From the NCBI RefSeq assembly GCF_014207705.1, contig NZ_JACHIU010000001.1:6626501-6690500 (forward strand): DNA of 64,000 nucleotides. Direction: 5' to 3'. Source of the DNA: Sphaerisporangium rubeum (GTDB lineage: Bacteria; Actinomycetota; Actinomycetes; Streptosporangiales; Streptosporangiaceae). The translations under genes and the position numbers were made by a program. Of this stretch, positions 55,061 through 63,578 are shown piece by piece; position 1 is the first letter of the stretch, and the number at the start of each line of letters is the position of its first letter. The notes under the pieces are model-generated. The model was not told the origin of the DNA, searched no databases, and worked only from the letters and a program-made list of their open reading frames with translations.

Positions 55061-56140
55061 TTACTGGAGCCGGAGCACCGCCGCATTGATCCTCTCGTCA
55101 CTCGCGGTCATCGCGACACGAATGTGAGAAGCGCCGGCCGGTCCGTAGAAATCACCGGGGGCCACGAGGATGCCGAGATCGGCCAGCGCGCCGGCCTGCT
55201 CCCAGCACGGACGGCCGTCGGTGGCCCACAGGTAGAGCCCCGCCGTCGAGTGCTCGACGCGCCAGCCGGCCTTCTCCAGCGCCGGACGCACCAGCGCGCG
55301 CCGCGCGGCGTACCGCTCGCGCTGCTCGGCCGCGTGGGTGTCGTCGTCGAGCACGGCGGCCATCGCGGCCTGCACCGGCTCCGGCACGATCATGCCGGCG
55401 TGCTTGCGTACTTCGAGCAGCCGCGCGACCAGCGCGGGGTCGCCGGTGACGAAACCGGCGCGGTACCCGGCGAGGTTGGAGCGCTTGGACAGCGAGTGCA
55501 CCGCGAGCAGCCCCTCGTGGGAGCCGCCGCAGACGTCGGGGTGGAGGATCGAGACCGGCTGGTCCTCCCAGCCGAGCTCGATGTAGCACTCGTCGGACGC
55601 CACCACGGCGCCGTGCTCGCGGGCCCAGTCGACCACCTTGCGCAGGTGCTCAGGCGGCAGCACCCGGCCGGTGGGGTTGGACGGGGAGTTCACCCACACC
55701 AGCGGCACCCGCTCGGGGCCGAGCGCGAGCAGCCCGTCGGCGGCGTACGGCGTGGCGCCGGCCAGCCGCGCGCCGACGTCGTAGGTGGGGTAGGCGAGCG
55801 TGGGGTGGACCACGCGGTCACCGGGGCCCACGCCGAGCAGCGTCGGCAGCCACGCGACCAGCTCCTTGGAGCCGATCGTGGGGAGCACGGCCTCGGGGCC
55901 GACGCTCACGCCGTGGCGGCGCGCCAGCCAGCCGGCGGCCGCCTCGCGCAGGCGCGGCGTGCCGTACGTCAGGGGGTACCCCGGGCTGTCGGCCGCGCCG
56001 GCGAGCGCCTCGCGCGCGACGGCGGGAACCGGGTCCACGGGGGTGCCGACGGACAGGTCGACGATGCCGCCGGGGTGCGCCTTGGCGCGTTCCTTGTACG
56101 ACGCCAGGCGGTCCCACGGGAAGTCCGGCAGGCCGATCAC
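55061..56140 (-). CDS. dapC: Succinyldiaminopimelate transaminase
   Basis: A 359-residue fold-type I aminotransferase. VNSPSNPTGRVLPPEHLRKV, VASDECYIELGWE and the PLP-lysine motif VHSLSKRSNLAGYRAGFVTG (Lys in SLSKRS) identify it. LPDFPWDRLASYKERAKAHP at the start is typical of actinobacterial DapC. It makes N-succinyl-LL-diaminopimelate, the substrate of DapE encoded nearby. The GTG at 56138-56140 has AGGAGT upstream; the frame is open to 56176 without another good start. Gene order fdxA-dapC is conserved in actinobacteria. Confidence 0.94.
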   Translation of the reverse strand: MIGLPDFPWDRLASYKERAKAHPGGIVDLSVGTPVDPVPAVAREALAGAADSPGYPLTYGTPRLREAAAGWLARRHGVSVGPEAVLPTIGSKELVAWLPTLLGVGPGDRVVHPTLAYPTYDVGARLAGATPYAADGLLALGPERVPLVWVNSPSNPTGRVLPPEHLRKVVDWAREHGAVVASDECYIELGWEDQPVSILHPDVCGGSHEGLLAVHSLSKRSNLAGYRAGFVTGDPALVARLLEVRKHAGMIVPEPVQAAMAAVLDDDTHAAEQRERYAARRALVRPALEKAGWRVEHSTAGLYLWATDGRPCWEQAGALADLGILVAPGDFYGPAGASHIRVAMTASDERINAAVLRLQ

Positions 56141-56288
56141 CGCATCACTCCTGAGTTGCGAACACTCCAGCCGCACCGGCCCCGCGGCACGTCACAGCGC
56201 GCTTCACGGGGCATGGCACAGGCATGGACGGGTGGTACCGCGACCTGAGTCACGGTACCTGTGGCACCACGTGCGAAGCGCGAGGTGG

Positions 56289-56615
56289 TCAGTGTGCCTC
56301 CGCCTGCGGCGGCAGCGCCGCCACGATCGGGTGGTCACGCTCGATCTTGCCGACCTTCGACGCACCACCCGGCGAGCCCAGCTCCTCGAAGAACTCCACG
56401 TTGGCCTTGTAGAAGTCCTTCCACTGGTCCGGCGTGTCGTCCTCGTAGAAGATCGCCTCGACCGGGCAGACGGGCTCGCACGCGCCGCAGTCCACACACT
56501 CGTCTGGGTGGATGTAGAGCATGCGGTTGCCCTCGTAGATGCAATCGACGGGGCACTCTTCGATGCACGCCTTGTCCAGCACATCCACGCAAGGCTGCGC
56601 GATGACGTAGGTCAC
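56289..56615 (-). CDS. fdxA: Seven-iron ferredoxin
   Basis: A 108-residue bacterial 7Fe ferredoxin. It starts VTYVIAQPCVDVLDKACIEE; CPVDC and CVDCGACEPVCPVEAI hold the cysteines for one [3Fe-4S] and one [4Fe-4S] cluster. The tail EDDTPDQWKDFYKANVEFFE is conserved in actinobacteria. The GTG at 56613-56615 follows AAGGAG on this strand. It passes electrons to cytochromes P450 or other enzymes. About 150 bases upstream of dapC on the same strand. Confidence 0.95.
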   Translation of the reverse strand: MTYVIAQPCVDVLDKACIEECPVDCIYEGNRMLYIHPDECVDCGACEPVCPVEAIFYEDDTPDQWKDFYKANVEFFEELGSPGGASKVGKIERDHPIVAALPPQAEAH

Positions 56616-56712
56616 CTCGGACTCCTTCTTTTCCGCATGACGACGACCGCGGGTTGCTAGACCTAGTATTGCCGCGTGGGCCACGTGTCCGAAACGGAGG
56701 GGGGCAAAGCCG

Positions 56713-56949
56713 TTGACTGCGCGTTTCGCGGGCAGGCTGGTCATCGCGGTCACCCCGTCCGACATCGGCCGTCGTGTCACGATCCGGCGTGCCGATACCG
56801 GGGGTTTCCGTGACACCGTAGGGGTGCTCGTCTCCTGGGAGCACGGGGTGCTCCGGGTGCGCAGGCGCGACGGCGAGCTGGTCGAGATCTCCGAGACGTC
56901 CGTGGTGGCCGGCAAGGTCGTCCCCGACGCGCCGGGCCGCGCGCGCTGA
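56713..56949 (+). CDS. Small beta-barrel protein, stand-alone N-domain of a GNAT-type protein
   Basis: A 78-residue protein starting at TTG 56713 (MTARFAGRLVIAVTPSDIGR). A GGAGG run lies 12 bases or so upstream. VTIRRADTGGFRDTVGVLVS, WEHGVLRVRRRDGELVEISE and VVAGKVVPDAP match the SH3-like N-terminal domain of a family of actinobacterial acetyltransferases usually found beside fdxA and dapC. Here the protein stops (GRAR) where the acetyltransferase domain would begin, and no such domain follows. It may be a natural small protein or a truncated remnant. Confidence 0.7.
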   Translation: MTARFAGRLVIAVTPSDIGRRVTIRRADTGGFRDTVGVLVSWEHGVLRVRRRDGELVEISETSVVAGKVVPDAPGRAR

Positions 56950-57051
56950 TCCCCGGCTCCCCGCAACGACCCGGCAGGCGCCGGCCCAACACCGGTCAAA
57001 GCCCCGCGTGCCTCCTCGACCCACGCCGATGTGACGCCGAGTATTCGATAC

Positions 57052-58140
57052 GTGACCACACGTGCCGCATCCGCAGTCTGTCTCATGCTCCTCGCCGCCG
57101 CCGTGGCCGCGTGCTCGTCCTCACCGGCCGAGCCGAAGCGGGAGCAGCCGATCGACCCCCGCGCCACCGGGCTCGCCGAGGGGTTCGGCACGATGGACCG
57201 CCTCGTGGAGGCGGCGCGGCGCGAAGGCGCGCTGAACCTCGTCGGCGTGCCGCGCGACTGGGTGAACTTCGGCGCCGTGATGGACCGCTTCACCGGCCAC
57301 TACGGCATCAGGATCAACGTGGCCGAGCCCAAGGCGAGCAGCCACAGGGAGATCGAGATCGCCAAGGCCGCGCGGCCGCAGGACGCGCCGGACGTGTTCG
57401 ACCTCGGCCTGGACGTGGCCGCCGCCAACGCCGAGCGGTTCGCGCCGTACCGCGTCGCCGCGTGGCAGGACGTGCCGGACGGCGTCAAGGACCTCGGCGG
57501 CCGGTGGTACGGCGCGTACGGCGGCTACATGTCCATCGGCTACGACCCGCGCAAGGTGAAGGAGCCGCGCACCTTCGCCGACCTGCTGCGGCCGGGGTAC
57601 GCCGTCGCGCTGGCCGGCGACCCGCTTCGTACCGCCGCCGCGTTCCACGGCGTGATGGCGGCCTCGCTGCGTAACGGCACGCCGGAGGCGAAACGCGGCG
57701 TCGAGCTGTTCGCGCGGCTGAAGAAGTCAGGCGCGTTCAGCAAGCCGTCCAAGGCCAACACGCTGGTCGACTGGGACTACGTGAACGCCGCCAAGGCCGC
57801 GCAGACCGCCGGCGACGACAGACCGGCCTGGAAGGTCGTGGTCCCCAAGGACGCGGCGCTGGCGTCCTACTACGTGCAGGCGATCAACAAGAAGGCCCCG
57901 CACCCCGCGGCGGCCCGCCTGTGGGAGGAGTTCCTGTTCGGCGACGAGGCGCAGAACCTGCTGCTGAAGGGCTTCGCGCGTCCCGTGCGCATGGAGGCGC
58001 TGGAGATGAAGGGAGCGCTCGACCGCCAGGCCGCGGCCCGGATGCCTGCCGTCCCCGGCCGGCCGGTGATGCTCACGATCCCGCAGTACGACGCCGGCCG
58101 GACGTACCTGAAGTCCACCTGGGCCACCGCCGTGGGCTGA
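57052..58140 (+). CDS. Solute-binding lipoprotein (iron/phosphonate ABC type)
   Basis: A 362-residue extracytoplasmic binding protein. Lipobox: CLMLLAAAVAAC, so the mature protein starts at the second Cys. RLVEAARREGALNLVGVPRD, GGYMSIGYDPRKVKEPRTFA and EEFLFGDEAQNLLLKGFARP are typical of the family that binds iron(III), thiamine, putrescine or 2-aminoethylphosphonate. The GTG at 57052 is preferred over GTG 57031, giving a normal 20-residue signal. No ABC permease or ATPase gene is next to it, so its partners must be elsewhere. Confidence 0.88.
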   Translation: MTTRAASAVCLMLLAAAVAACSSSPAEPKREQPIDPRATGLAEGFGTMDRLVEAARREGALNLVGVPRDWVNFGAVMDRFTGHYGIRINVAEPKASSHREIEIAKAARPQDAPDVFDLGLDVAAANAERFAPYRVAAWQDVPDGVKDLGGRWYGAYGGYMSIGYDPRKVKEPRTFADLLRPGYAVALAGDPLRTAAAFHGVMAASLRNGTPEAKRGVELFARLKKSGAFSKPSKANTLVDWDYVNAAKAAQTAGDDRPAWKVVVPKDAALASYYVQAINKKAPHPAAARLWEEFLFGDEAQNLLLKGFARPVRMEALEMKGALDRQAAARMPAVPGRPVMLTIPQYDAGRTYLKSTWATAVG

Positions 58141-58282
58141 GTCCGCACGCTCGCGAACGGGCCAGAGCAACCATCGCGACCGATGTGTGGCCCGGACATC
58201 GAAGCCTTAAAGTGTCTCTACCCATAAGGACCCGTGAGGACCGGTAAGGACACGGACAAGCGATGTCGGAGAATGCGAGCTG

Positions 58283-59065
58283 ATGGCCGTGCGATACGAC
58301 ACGCCGAGTTTGATGCGGTGGAACGCTCGCGCCTACGACAGCTCCTTCGGCTACGTCTCGGCGCACGGCGCGCCGCTGATCGAACTGCTGGATCCCCAGC
58401 CAGGTGAGCGCATCCTCGACCTCGGCTGCGGCACGGGGGTGCTCACCGCGGACATCGCGGCACGGGGCACGACGGTCCTCGGCATGGACGGCTCGGCCGC
58501 GATGATCGAGGTCGCGCTGCGGCACCATCCGGGGCTGGACTTCATCGTGGGGGACGGCGCCAACTTCCGGCTGCTCGACACCTACGACGCGGTGTTCTCC
58601 AACGCGGCGCTGCACTGGATGGGCCGCGACCCCGACGCGGTGATCCGCTGTGTGCGCACGGCGCTCGCGCCTGGGGGCCGGTTCGTGGCCGAGATGGGTG
58701 GCGCCGGCAACTGCGCCGCGCTGACGTCGGCGATGATGACCGCGTGGCGTGAGCACGGCCTGCGCGAGCCCGACCTGCCGTGGTACTTCCCGACCCCCGC
58801 CGAGTACGCCACACGGCTGGAGAAGTGCGGTTTCACGGTGCGGCTGCTCGAGTACTTCGACCGGCCGACCCCGCTCGACGAGTGCCAGAACGGCGCGGCC
58901 GACTGGGTGCGCATGTTCGCGGGACACCTGCTGGACGATGTGCCGGCCGAGACGGTGGAGCCGCTGCTGCGGCGGGTCAACGAGCTGGCGGCCCCCGCGC
59001 TGCGCCGGGAGTCGGGGTGGGTCGCCGACTACGTGCGGTTGCGCTTCGCCGCCGTACGAGCGTAA
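58283..59065 (+). CDS. Class I SAM-dependent methyltransferase (trans-aconitate type)
   Basis: A 260-residue methyltransferase. GERILDLGCGTGVLTADIAA is the SAM-binding motif I, followed by VLGMDGSAAMIEVALRHHPG, FSNAALHWMGRDPDAVIRCV (the NAALHW pattern of trans-aconitate 2-methyltransferases) and LAPGGRFVAEMGGAGN. It starts at ATG 58283 with a GGAGA-like site upstream. Cytosolic. It precedes the helicase module by 67 bases but has no clear functional link. Confidence 0.9.
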   Translation: MAVRYDTPSLMRWNARAYDSSFGYVSAHGAPLIELLDPQPGERILDLGCGTGVLTADIAARGTTVLGMDGSAAMIEVALRHHPGLDFIVGDGANFRLLDTYDAVFSNAALHWMGRDPDAVIRCVRTALAPGGRFVAEMGGAGNCAALTSAMMTAWREHGLREPDLPWYFPTPAEYATRLEKCGFTVRLLEYFDRPTPLDECQNGAADWVRMFAGHLLDDVPAETVEPLLRRVNELAAPALRRESGWVADYVRLRFAAVRA

Positions 59066-59132
59066 CGGCGCCGACGATCGTGCGGTTTGCCAGACTATGT
59101 TCTGGTCCTGAAATCACCGGAGAGGGAACGGG

Positions 59133-61433
59133 ATGAACTTCTGCCTGAGTGATCTCGTGCCTCCGCTTCGCTGGAGTGACGCGGCGGGGTTCTCGCAGTT
59201 GCGCGACCTGCCGGGACTGCCTGACGCCTGGTGGCGTTCGCTGCCGGTCACCCAGGTGTTCGCCGTGATCGGGCCGGAGGCGCTCGGTGAACTGCTGACG
59301 GAGCTGGCGCTGGAGCACTGGCCGGCCGCCGCCGTGGGGGACGTGCTGCCCGCGCTGCACGTCATGGACCCCGAGGAGGCCGACGAGCCGCAGGTGTCCA
59401 TCGCGCTGGACCGCGTGGGCTCCTGGCACGGTCTGCTCGCGCTGACCGGCAGGGAGCTGACCGACCAGCCGTTCATCCGGCCCCGTCCGGTGCTCGCCGC
59501 GTTGTTCACCGCGGTGTTCACCCGCATGACCGCCGGCGCGAAGACACCCGCGGAGAAGGCCCCCGCGGAGAACGCGCAGGAGGAGCGGGCCCCCGCCGCG
59601 CTGCGGGCCCCGGCCCCCGCCGAGCGTGAGCCGCTGCCGGTGCGCCGTCCCGCGCTGCCGAAACGGCAGTCGCGCCAGAGCCAGGCCATCGACCCCGGCG
59701 ACCCGCTCGGCCTGGCCGCCGCGCGCATGGCCGCCGCCGCGCTGGAGCAGCGGGTCTTCGGCGACGCCGTCGCCGGCACCCCCGCGACGTCCCGCCCCTC
59801 GATGTTCACTCCTCCCCCCCGTCCCGAGCGTCCCGCCAGGTACGAGCCGTCCCCGACCCCGCCGGCGCCGAACGCCGTCCCCTTCCCGCCGCAGAGCCCG
59901 GTGTCGAGCCCGGTGCCGAACGGCATGCCGGCGCCGCTCGCCGTGCCGCTCCCCGTGCCGATCCCGGCCCCGGTCCCCACCTCGGAACCGGCCCCCGTCC
60001 CGGCGCAGGGTGAGCACGACCCCGACCCCCTCGGCACCGATCGCACGCACCGGGAGCCGTCCCCCGATCCACGGGACGAGCCGGCCCCCGGCCCGCTCGG
60101 CCCCGACACCCCGCGCGCCGCCGACGAGCGGCCCGGCCAGGAGTCCGCCGGGGAGCCCGAGCGCACGCAACCCGGCGACTCCACGGACGCCGTACCGGCC
60201 GACCACCCGGCCGACCACCTGGCCGACACGTCCGACACGGCGGACGCGGCCGGCGCGGAGCCGGCCGGCGGGACCGGGGCCGACGGCGAGGAACGTGACA
60301 TGGTCGCGATCATCGACGCCGCTTTCGCCGACCTGGACGACAAGACGTGGACGGTGGCGCAGAACCACGTCTTCACCGACGCTCCCGCCGCCCCCGAGGA
60401 GCTCGCCAAGCTGTTCGCCGTCCCCGCCGAGGAGATCGTGGCGCTCGAGCACGAGCTGCGCCACCGCCTCGCCGAATGGCTGGAGAGCCCGGACGCCGCC
60501 CCCTACGCGCAGTACCTGGAGAAGCTGCCCGGCACCCTCGGCGTCGCCGCACCGAGGTCGCGCCTCATCGCCGCGGCCCCCTGGCACACACGTGAGCTGC
60601 GTTCGCTCGACGTGCCGGCGTGGCAGTTCGTGCTGAGCACCCTGCCGGGCTACACCGTGCAGGAAGGCTGGCTGGTGTCGGAGGACGTCAACGACCTGCG
60701 CGAACGCACCTGCGCACTGATCTTGGACGCCGACCGTCCGCCGACGGTGGCCCGCGCGCTGGAACTGGTGACCACGCTCGGCATCCACCCCGAGGTCGCC
60801 AAGGAGTGGCTGGAGAGCGTGCCGCAGCTGCGCATCCAGAGCCCGAAACCCGTGCCGGGCCAGGAGGGTGAACGGCAGAGGCAGCAGGAGGTCGCGCACT
60901 CCGCGCCGGACGGCCGCCTGAAGGACGTGTCGATGACCCGCAGGTGCTTCAGGCACCCCGACGGCCTGTGGTGGCTACGGGTCGACGTGGCACCCGAGCA
61001 GATCAACGGCGGAGAGTGCCCGCTGCCGAGCGGCTTCGCGGCCTACCTCGGCATGGCCCCCGGCGAGAGCCGCACGGTGGGGAGCGCGGCAGGCGAGGTC
61101 ACGCTGAGCTGGCAGACCCGTCCGGTCATCGAGTCGTTCGGCGGCCTCCTCACCGACATGGAGGCCACGCCGGGGGCCCATCTGTTCCTCACGGTCGCCG
61201 AGGACGACGAGGTGCTGCGCACCCGCCTGGTCCCGGCGGCGTCCGGCGACTCCGACAAGGGGGCGATGGCGCTGCGGCTCGCGGGCCACACCTCGGGGGG
61301 CACCGAGTCGCTGGAGGAGACGATCCGCGTGCTCGCCACCCGCATCGGCATGACCGGCCCGGTCGGCCTGCCGGACCTGATGAACCGGCTACGTGAACGC
61401 GGGGACCGCGATCTGCTGTCCCTGATGGTCTGA
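59133..61433 (+). CDS. Unknown three-domain protein, first paralog flanking a UvrD-like helicase
   Basis: A 766-residue soluble protein. Residues 1-135 form a domain starting MNFCLSDLVPPLRW and containing LPDAWWRSLP. Residues 137-388 are a Pro/Ala/Glu-rich linker. From 389 comes DMVAIIDAAFADLDDKTW, then APAAPEELAKLFAVPAEEIV, which looks like a sigma-region-4-type helix-turn-helix. A second helical part (about 520-570) and a beta-rich C-terminal domain (CPLPSGFAAYLGMAPGESRT) follow. The gene at 63579 is a paralog that shares domain 1 and the start of the 389 region but lacks the long linker. The helicase gene follows after 11 bases with AGGAG, so they form an operon. Function unknown. ATG 59133 has GGAGAGGGA upstream. 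Confidence 0.8.
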   Translation: MNFCLSDLVPPLRWSDAAGFSQLRDLPGLPDAWWRSLPVTQVFAVIGPEALGELLTELALEHWPAAAVGDVLPALHVMDPEEADEPQVSIALDRVGSWHGLLALTGRELTDQPFIRPRPVLAALFTAVFTRMTAGAKTPAEKAPAENAQEERAPAALRAPAPAEREPLPVRRPALPKRQSRQSQAIDPGDPLGLAAARMAAAALEQRVFGDAVAGTPATSRPSMFTPPPRPERPARYEPSPTPPAPNAVPFPPQSPVSSPVPNGMPAPLAVPLPVPIPAPVPTSEPAPVPAQGEHDPDPLGTDRTHREPSPDPRDEPAPGPLGPDTPRAADERPGQESAGEPERTQPGDSTDAVPADHPADHLADTSDTADAAGAEPAGGTGADGEERDMVAIIDAAFADLDDKTWTVAQNHVFTDAPAAPEELAKLFAVPAEEIVALEHELRHRLAEWLESPDAAPYAQYLEKLPGTLGVAAPRSRLIAAAPWHTRELRSLDVPAWQFVLSTLPGYTVQEGWLVSEDVNDLRERTCALILDADRPPTVARALELVTTLGIHPEVAKEWLESVPQLRIQSPKPVPGQEGERQRQQEVAHSAPDGRLKDVSMTRRCFRHPDGLWWLRVDVAPEQINGGECPLPSGFAAYLGMAPGESRTVGSAAGEVTLSWQTRPVIESFGGLLTDMEATPGAHLFLTVAEDDEVLRTRLVPAASGDSDKGAMALRLAGHTSGGTESLEETIRVLATRIGMTGPVGLPDLMNRLRERGDRDLLSLMV

Positions 61434-61444
61434 CAGGAGCCCCG

Positions 61445-63511
61445 GTGCCCCGGCTCGCCATCGCCCCAGAGGTCCACAGCGACCTCGGCGCGCTGGCATC
61501 CCCGGCACGCGAGGAGGCGGTGGTGTCGCTGCGGCGGTTCCTGCGCGGCGCCACCTCCGCGCCGCATCCCGAGCGGGTGCGCAACACGCGTGACCCGCGC
61601 GTCGCGACGATGCGGCTGACCGACCGGCACCGCGGCGTGGTGGTGCGGCAGCGCGACGTGTACTGGATGCTGACCGTCCAGCCGGACGCCGAGGCGTGGT
61701 CGTACGCGCAGCGGCACAGGTTCGCGGTCAACGCCGCCGCCGGGATGGCGGAGATCTGGGACGCCGCGGCGCTGGAGTCGGTGGAGCCCGCGCTGCGCCG
61801 CGCCGCCGGGTCGGCGGCCCGGCGGCTGTTCGCGCACGTCTGCGACACCGACCTGCTCGGGCTCGGCATCGACACGTGGCTGCTGCCGCTGGTGCGGCTC
61901 ATGGCGAGCGAGACGGCCCTCGACGCGGTGGAGCCGCTGATCCCCGAGAGCCAGTTCGCACCGTTGTCGGTGCTCGCCGCCGGCGGGTCGATCGCCGAGG
62001 CGTGGCGCGCGCTCGACGCGTGCGCGGCCGTACCGGCGGGGCCGATCGACGTGAGCGACCTCGGGGCCGCGCTCGACCGCACGCCGAGCCGCGCGGTGTT
62101 CGTCGCGGACGCCGAGGAGCTCGACCACCTGCTGGACCGGCCGCAGTGGTGCGGCTTCCCCTACGCGGTCCAGTACCGCATCGCCTACCACGACGTCCAC
62201 GACGGCCCGGTGCTCGTGACCGGCGGCGCCGGCACCGGCAAGACCGTGCTCGCGCTGCACCGCGCGGCGCATCTGGCGCGCACCGGCGGCGGCCGGGTGC
62301 TCGTGGTGACGTTCTCCCAGGCCACCGCCGCCGACCTCACCGCCAAGCTGGACCTGCTCGTGGACGACACGCGGGTGCGCGACCGCATCGAGGTCGGGAA
62401 CGTCGAACGTCTCGCGCACCGCGTCGTCGCCGAGGCCGAGGGCCGGCCCCCGCTGCTGGTCGGCCCCCCCGACCTCGCCTCGCTGTGGCAGGAGGCCGCC
62501 GAGCTGTACGGCACGACGCACAGCCCCGCGTTCCTGCTGCGCGAGTGGGAACAGGTGATCCTCGCGCAGAACCTGTGCACCCTGCAGGAGTACCTGTCGG
62601 CGGCCCGTCCCGGCCGCGGCGTGGACCTCGACCGCGGCGAGCGAGCCGAGGTGTGGCGTGCCATCGAGCACGTCACGGGACGGCTGCGTGAGACCGGCAG
62701 GCGCACCCTGCTGCAACTCGCGACACGCGCGAGCACGCTGCTCGGCCGCACCACCGGCGACCTGCTCGACGACGCGCCAGGCGGCGAGCCGTACCGGCAC
62801 ATCGTGGTCGACGAGGCGCAGGACCTGCACCCGGCGCAGTGGCGGCTGCTGCGGGCCGCCGTGCCGGCGGGCCCGGACGATCTGTTCATCGTCGGCGACC
62901 CCCATCAGCGGGTCTTCGACACCCGGGTCGCGCTCAGCAGCCTCGGGGTGAAGGCCGAGACCTACCGGCTCACCGTGTCGCGCCGCCTGCCGCGGGAGAT
63001 CCTCACCTGGGCCGTGCGGCTGCGCGGCGGCGGTCCGGTGGACGGGCTGGTGGACGGCGTCACCGAGCTCGCGGGGTTCCGCGCCGGACAGGAGGGCCCG
63101 CGTCCCGTCGTCCGGGAGTACGTCTCGCCGCAGGCGGAGCTCGCCGGGCTGGTCACGCAGGTCGGGGAGTGGCTGGCCGAGGGGGTGCCGGCGAGGGCCG
63201 TGGCCGTCGCGGCCCGCTCGGCCGGCCTCGTCAGGGACGTCAAGGCGGCGCTGCGCGAAGCGGGCCTCGCGGTGCGCGCCACCCCGCTGCACGGGCTCAA
63301 GGGCCTGGAGTTCCGCCGGGTCGCACTGATCGGCGTCGCGGAAGGCGTCGTCCCCGCGCCTGGTTCCCTCACGCCGGCCGAGGAGGACCCGACCGCCAGG
63401 GCACACGATCTGCAACGGGAACGGGGGCTTCTGTACATGGCCTGCACCCGGGCCACCGAACGCCTTTACGTGTCCTATTCCGGGCGAGCAAGTCCATTTC
63501 TACCGCCCTGA
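61445..63511 (+). CDS. UvrD-like SF1 helicase with RelE-like N-terminal domain
   Basis: A 688-residue protein. Residues 1-110 (MPRLAIAPEVHSDLGALASP ... VATMRLTDRHRGVVVRQRDV ... YWMLTVQPDAEAWSYAQRHR) have the helix-then-beta pattern of RelE/ParE toxin folds. The SF1A helicase follows: Walker A GGAGTGKT (260-267), VDEAQD (455-460), FIVGDPHQRVF, HGLKGLEFRRVALIG and LYMACTRATERLYVSY (motif VI). Motif Ia reads VVTFSQATAADL. GTG 61445 has AGGAG right after the preceding stop. Two paralogous genes flank it. DNA repair, plasmid control or phage defence are possible roles; none is shown. Confidence 0.87.
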   Translation: MPRLAIAPEVHSDLGALASPAREEAVVSLRRFLRGATSAPHPERVRNTRDPRVATMRLTDRHRGVVVRQRDVYWMLTVQPDAEAWSYAQRHRFAVNAAAGMAEIWDAAALESVEPALRRAAGSAARRLFAHVCDTDLLGLGIDTWLLPLVRLMASETALDAVEPLIPESQFAPLSVLAAGGSIAEAWRALDACAAVPAGPIDVSDLGAALDRTPSRAVFVADAEELDHLLDRPQWCGFPYAVQYRIAYHDVHDGPVLVTGGAGTGKTVLALHRAAHLARTGGGRVLVVTFSQATAADLTAKLDLLVDDTRVRDRIEVGNVERLAHRVVAEAEGRPPLLVGPPDLASLWQEAAELYGTTHSPAFLLREWEQVILAQNLCTLQEYLSAARPGRGVDLDRGERAEVWRAIEHVTGRLRETGRRTLLQLATRASTLLGRTTGDLLDDAPGGEPYRHIVVDEAQDLHPAQWRLLRAAVPAGPDDLFIVGDPHQRVFDTRVALSSLGVKAETYRLTVSRRLPREILTWAVRLRGGGPVDGLVDGVTELAGFRAGQEGPRPVVREYVSPQAELAGLVTQVGEWLAEGVPARAVAVAARSAGLVRDVKAALREAGLAVRATPLHGLKGLEFRRVALIGVAEGVVPAPGSLTPAEEDPTARAHDLQRERGLLYMACTRATERLYVSYSGRASPFLPP

Positions 63512-63578
63512 CCCAATACCCTGAACCCGGCGGAACCCGTCCGATGCCACCACATGCCCCATGCCGGTTTGGACCTTC

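Noticed and set aside
61043-63415. 790-codon minus-strand open frame opposite the helicase
   Set aside because: No motifs and an implausible His/Val/Gln composition; the plus strand encodes an intact SF1 helicase.
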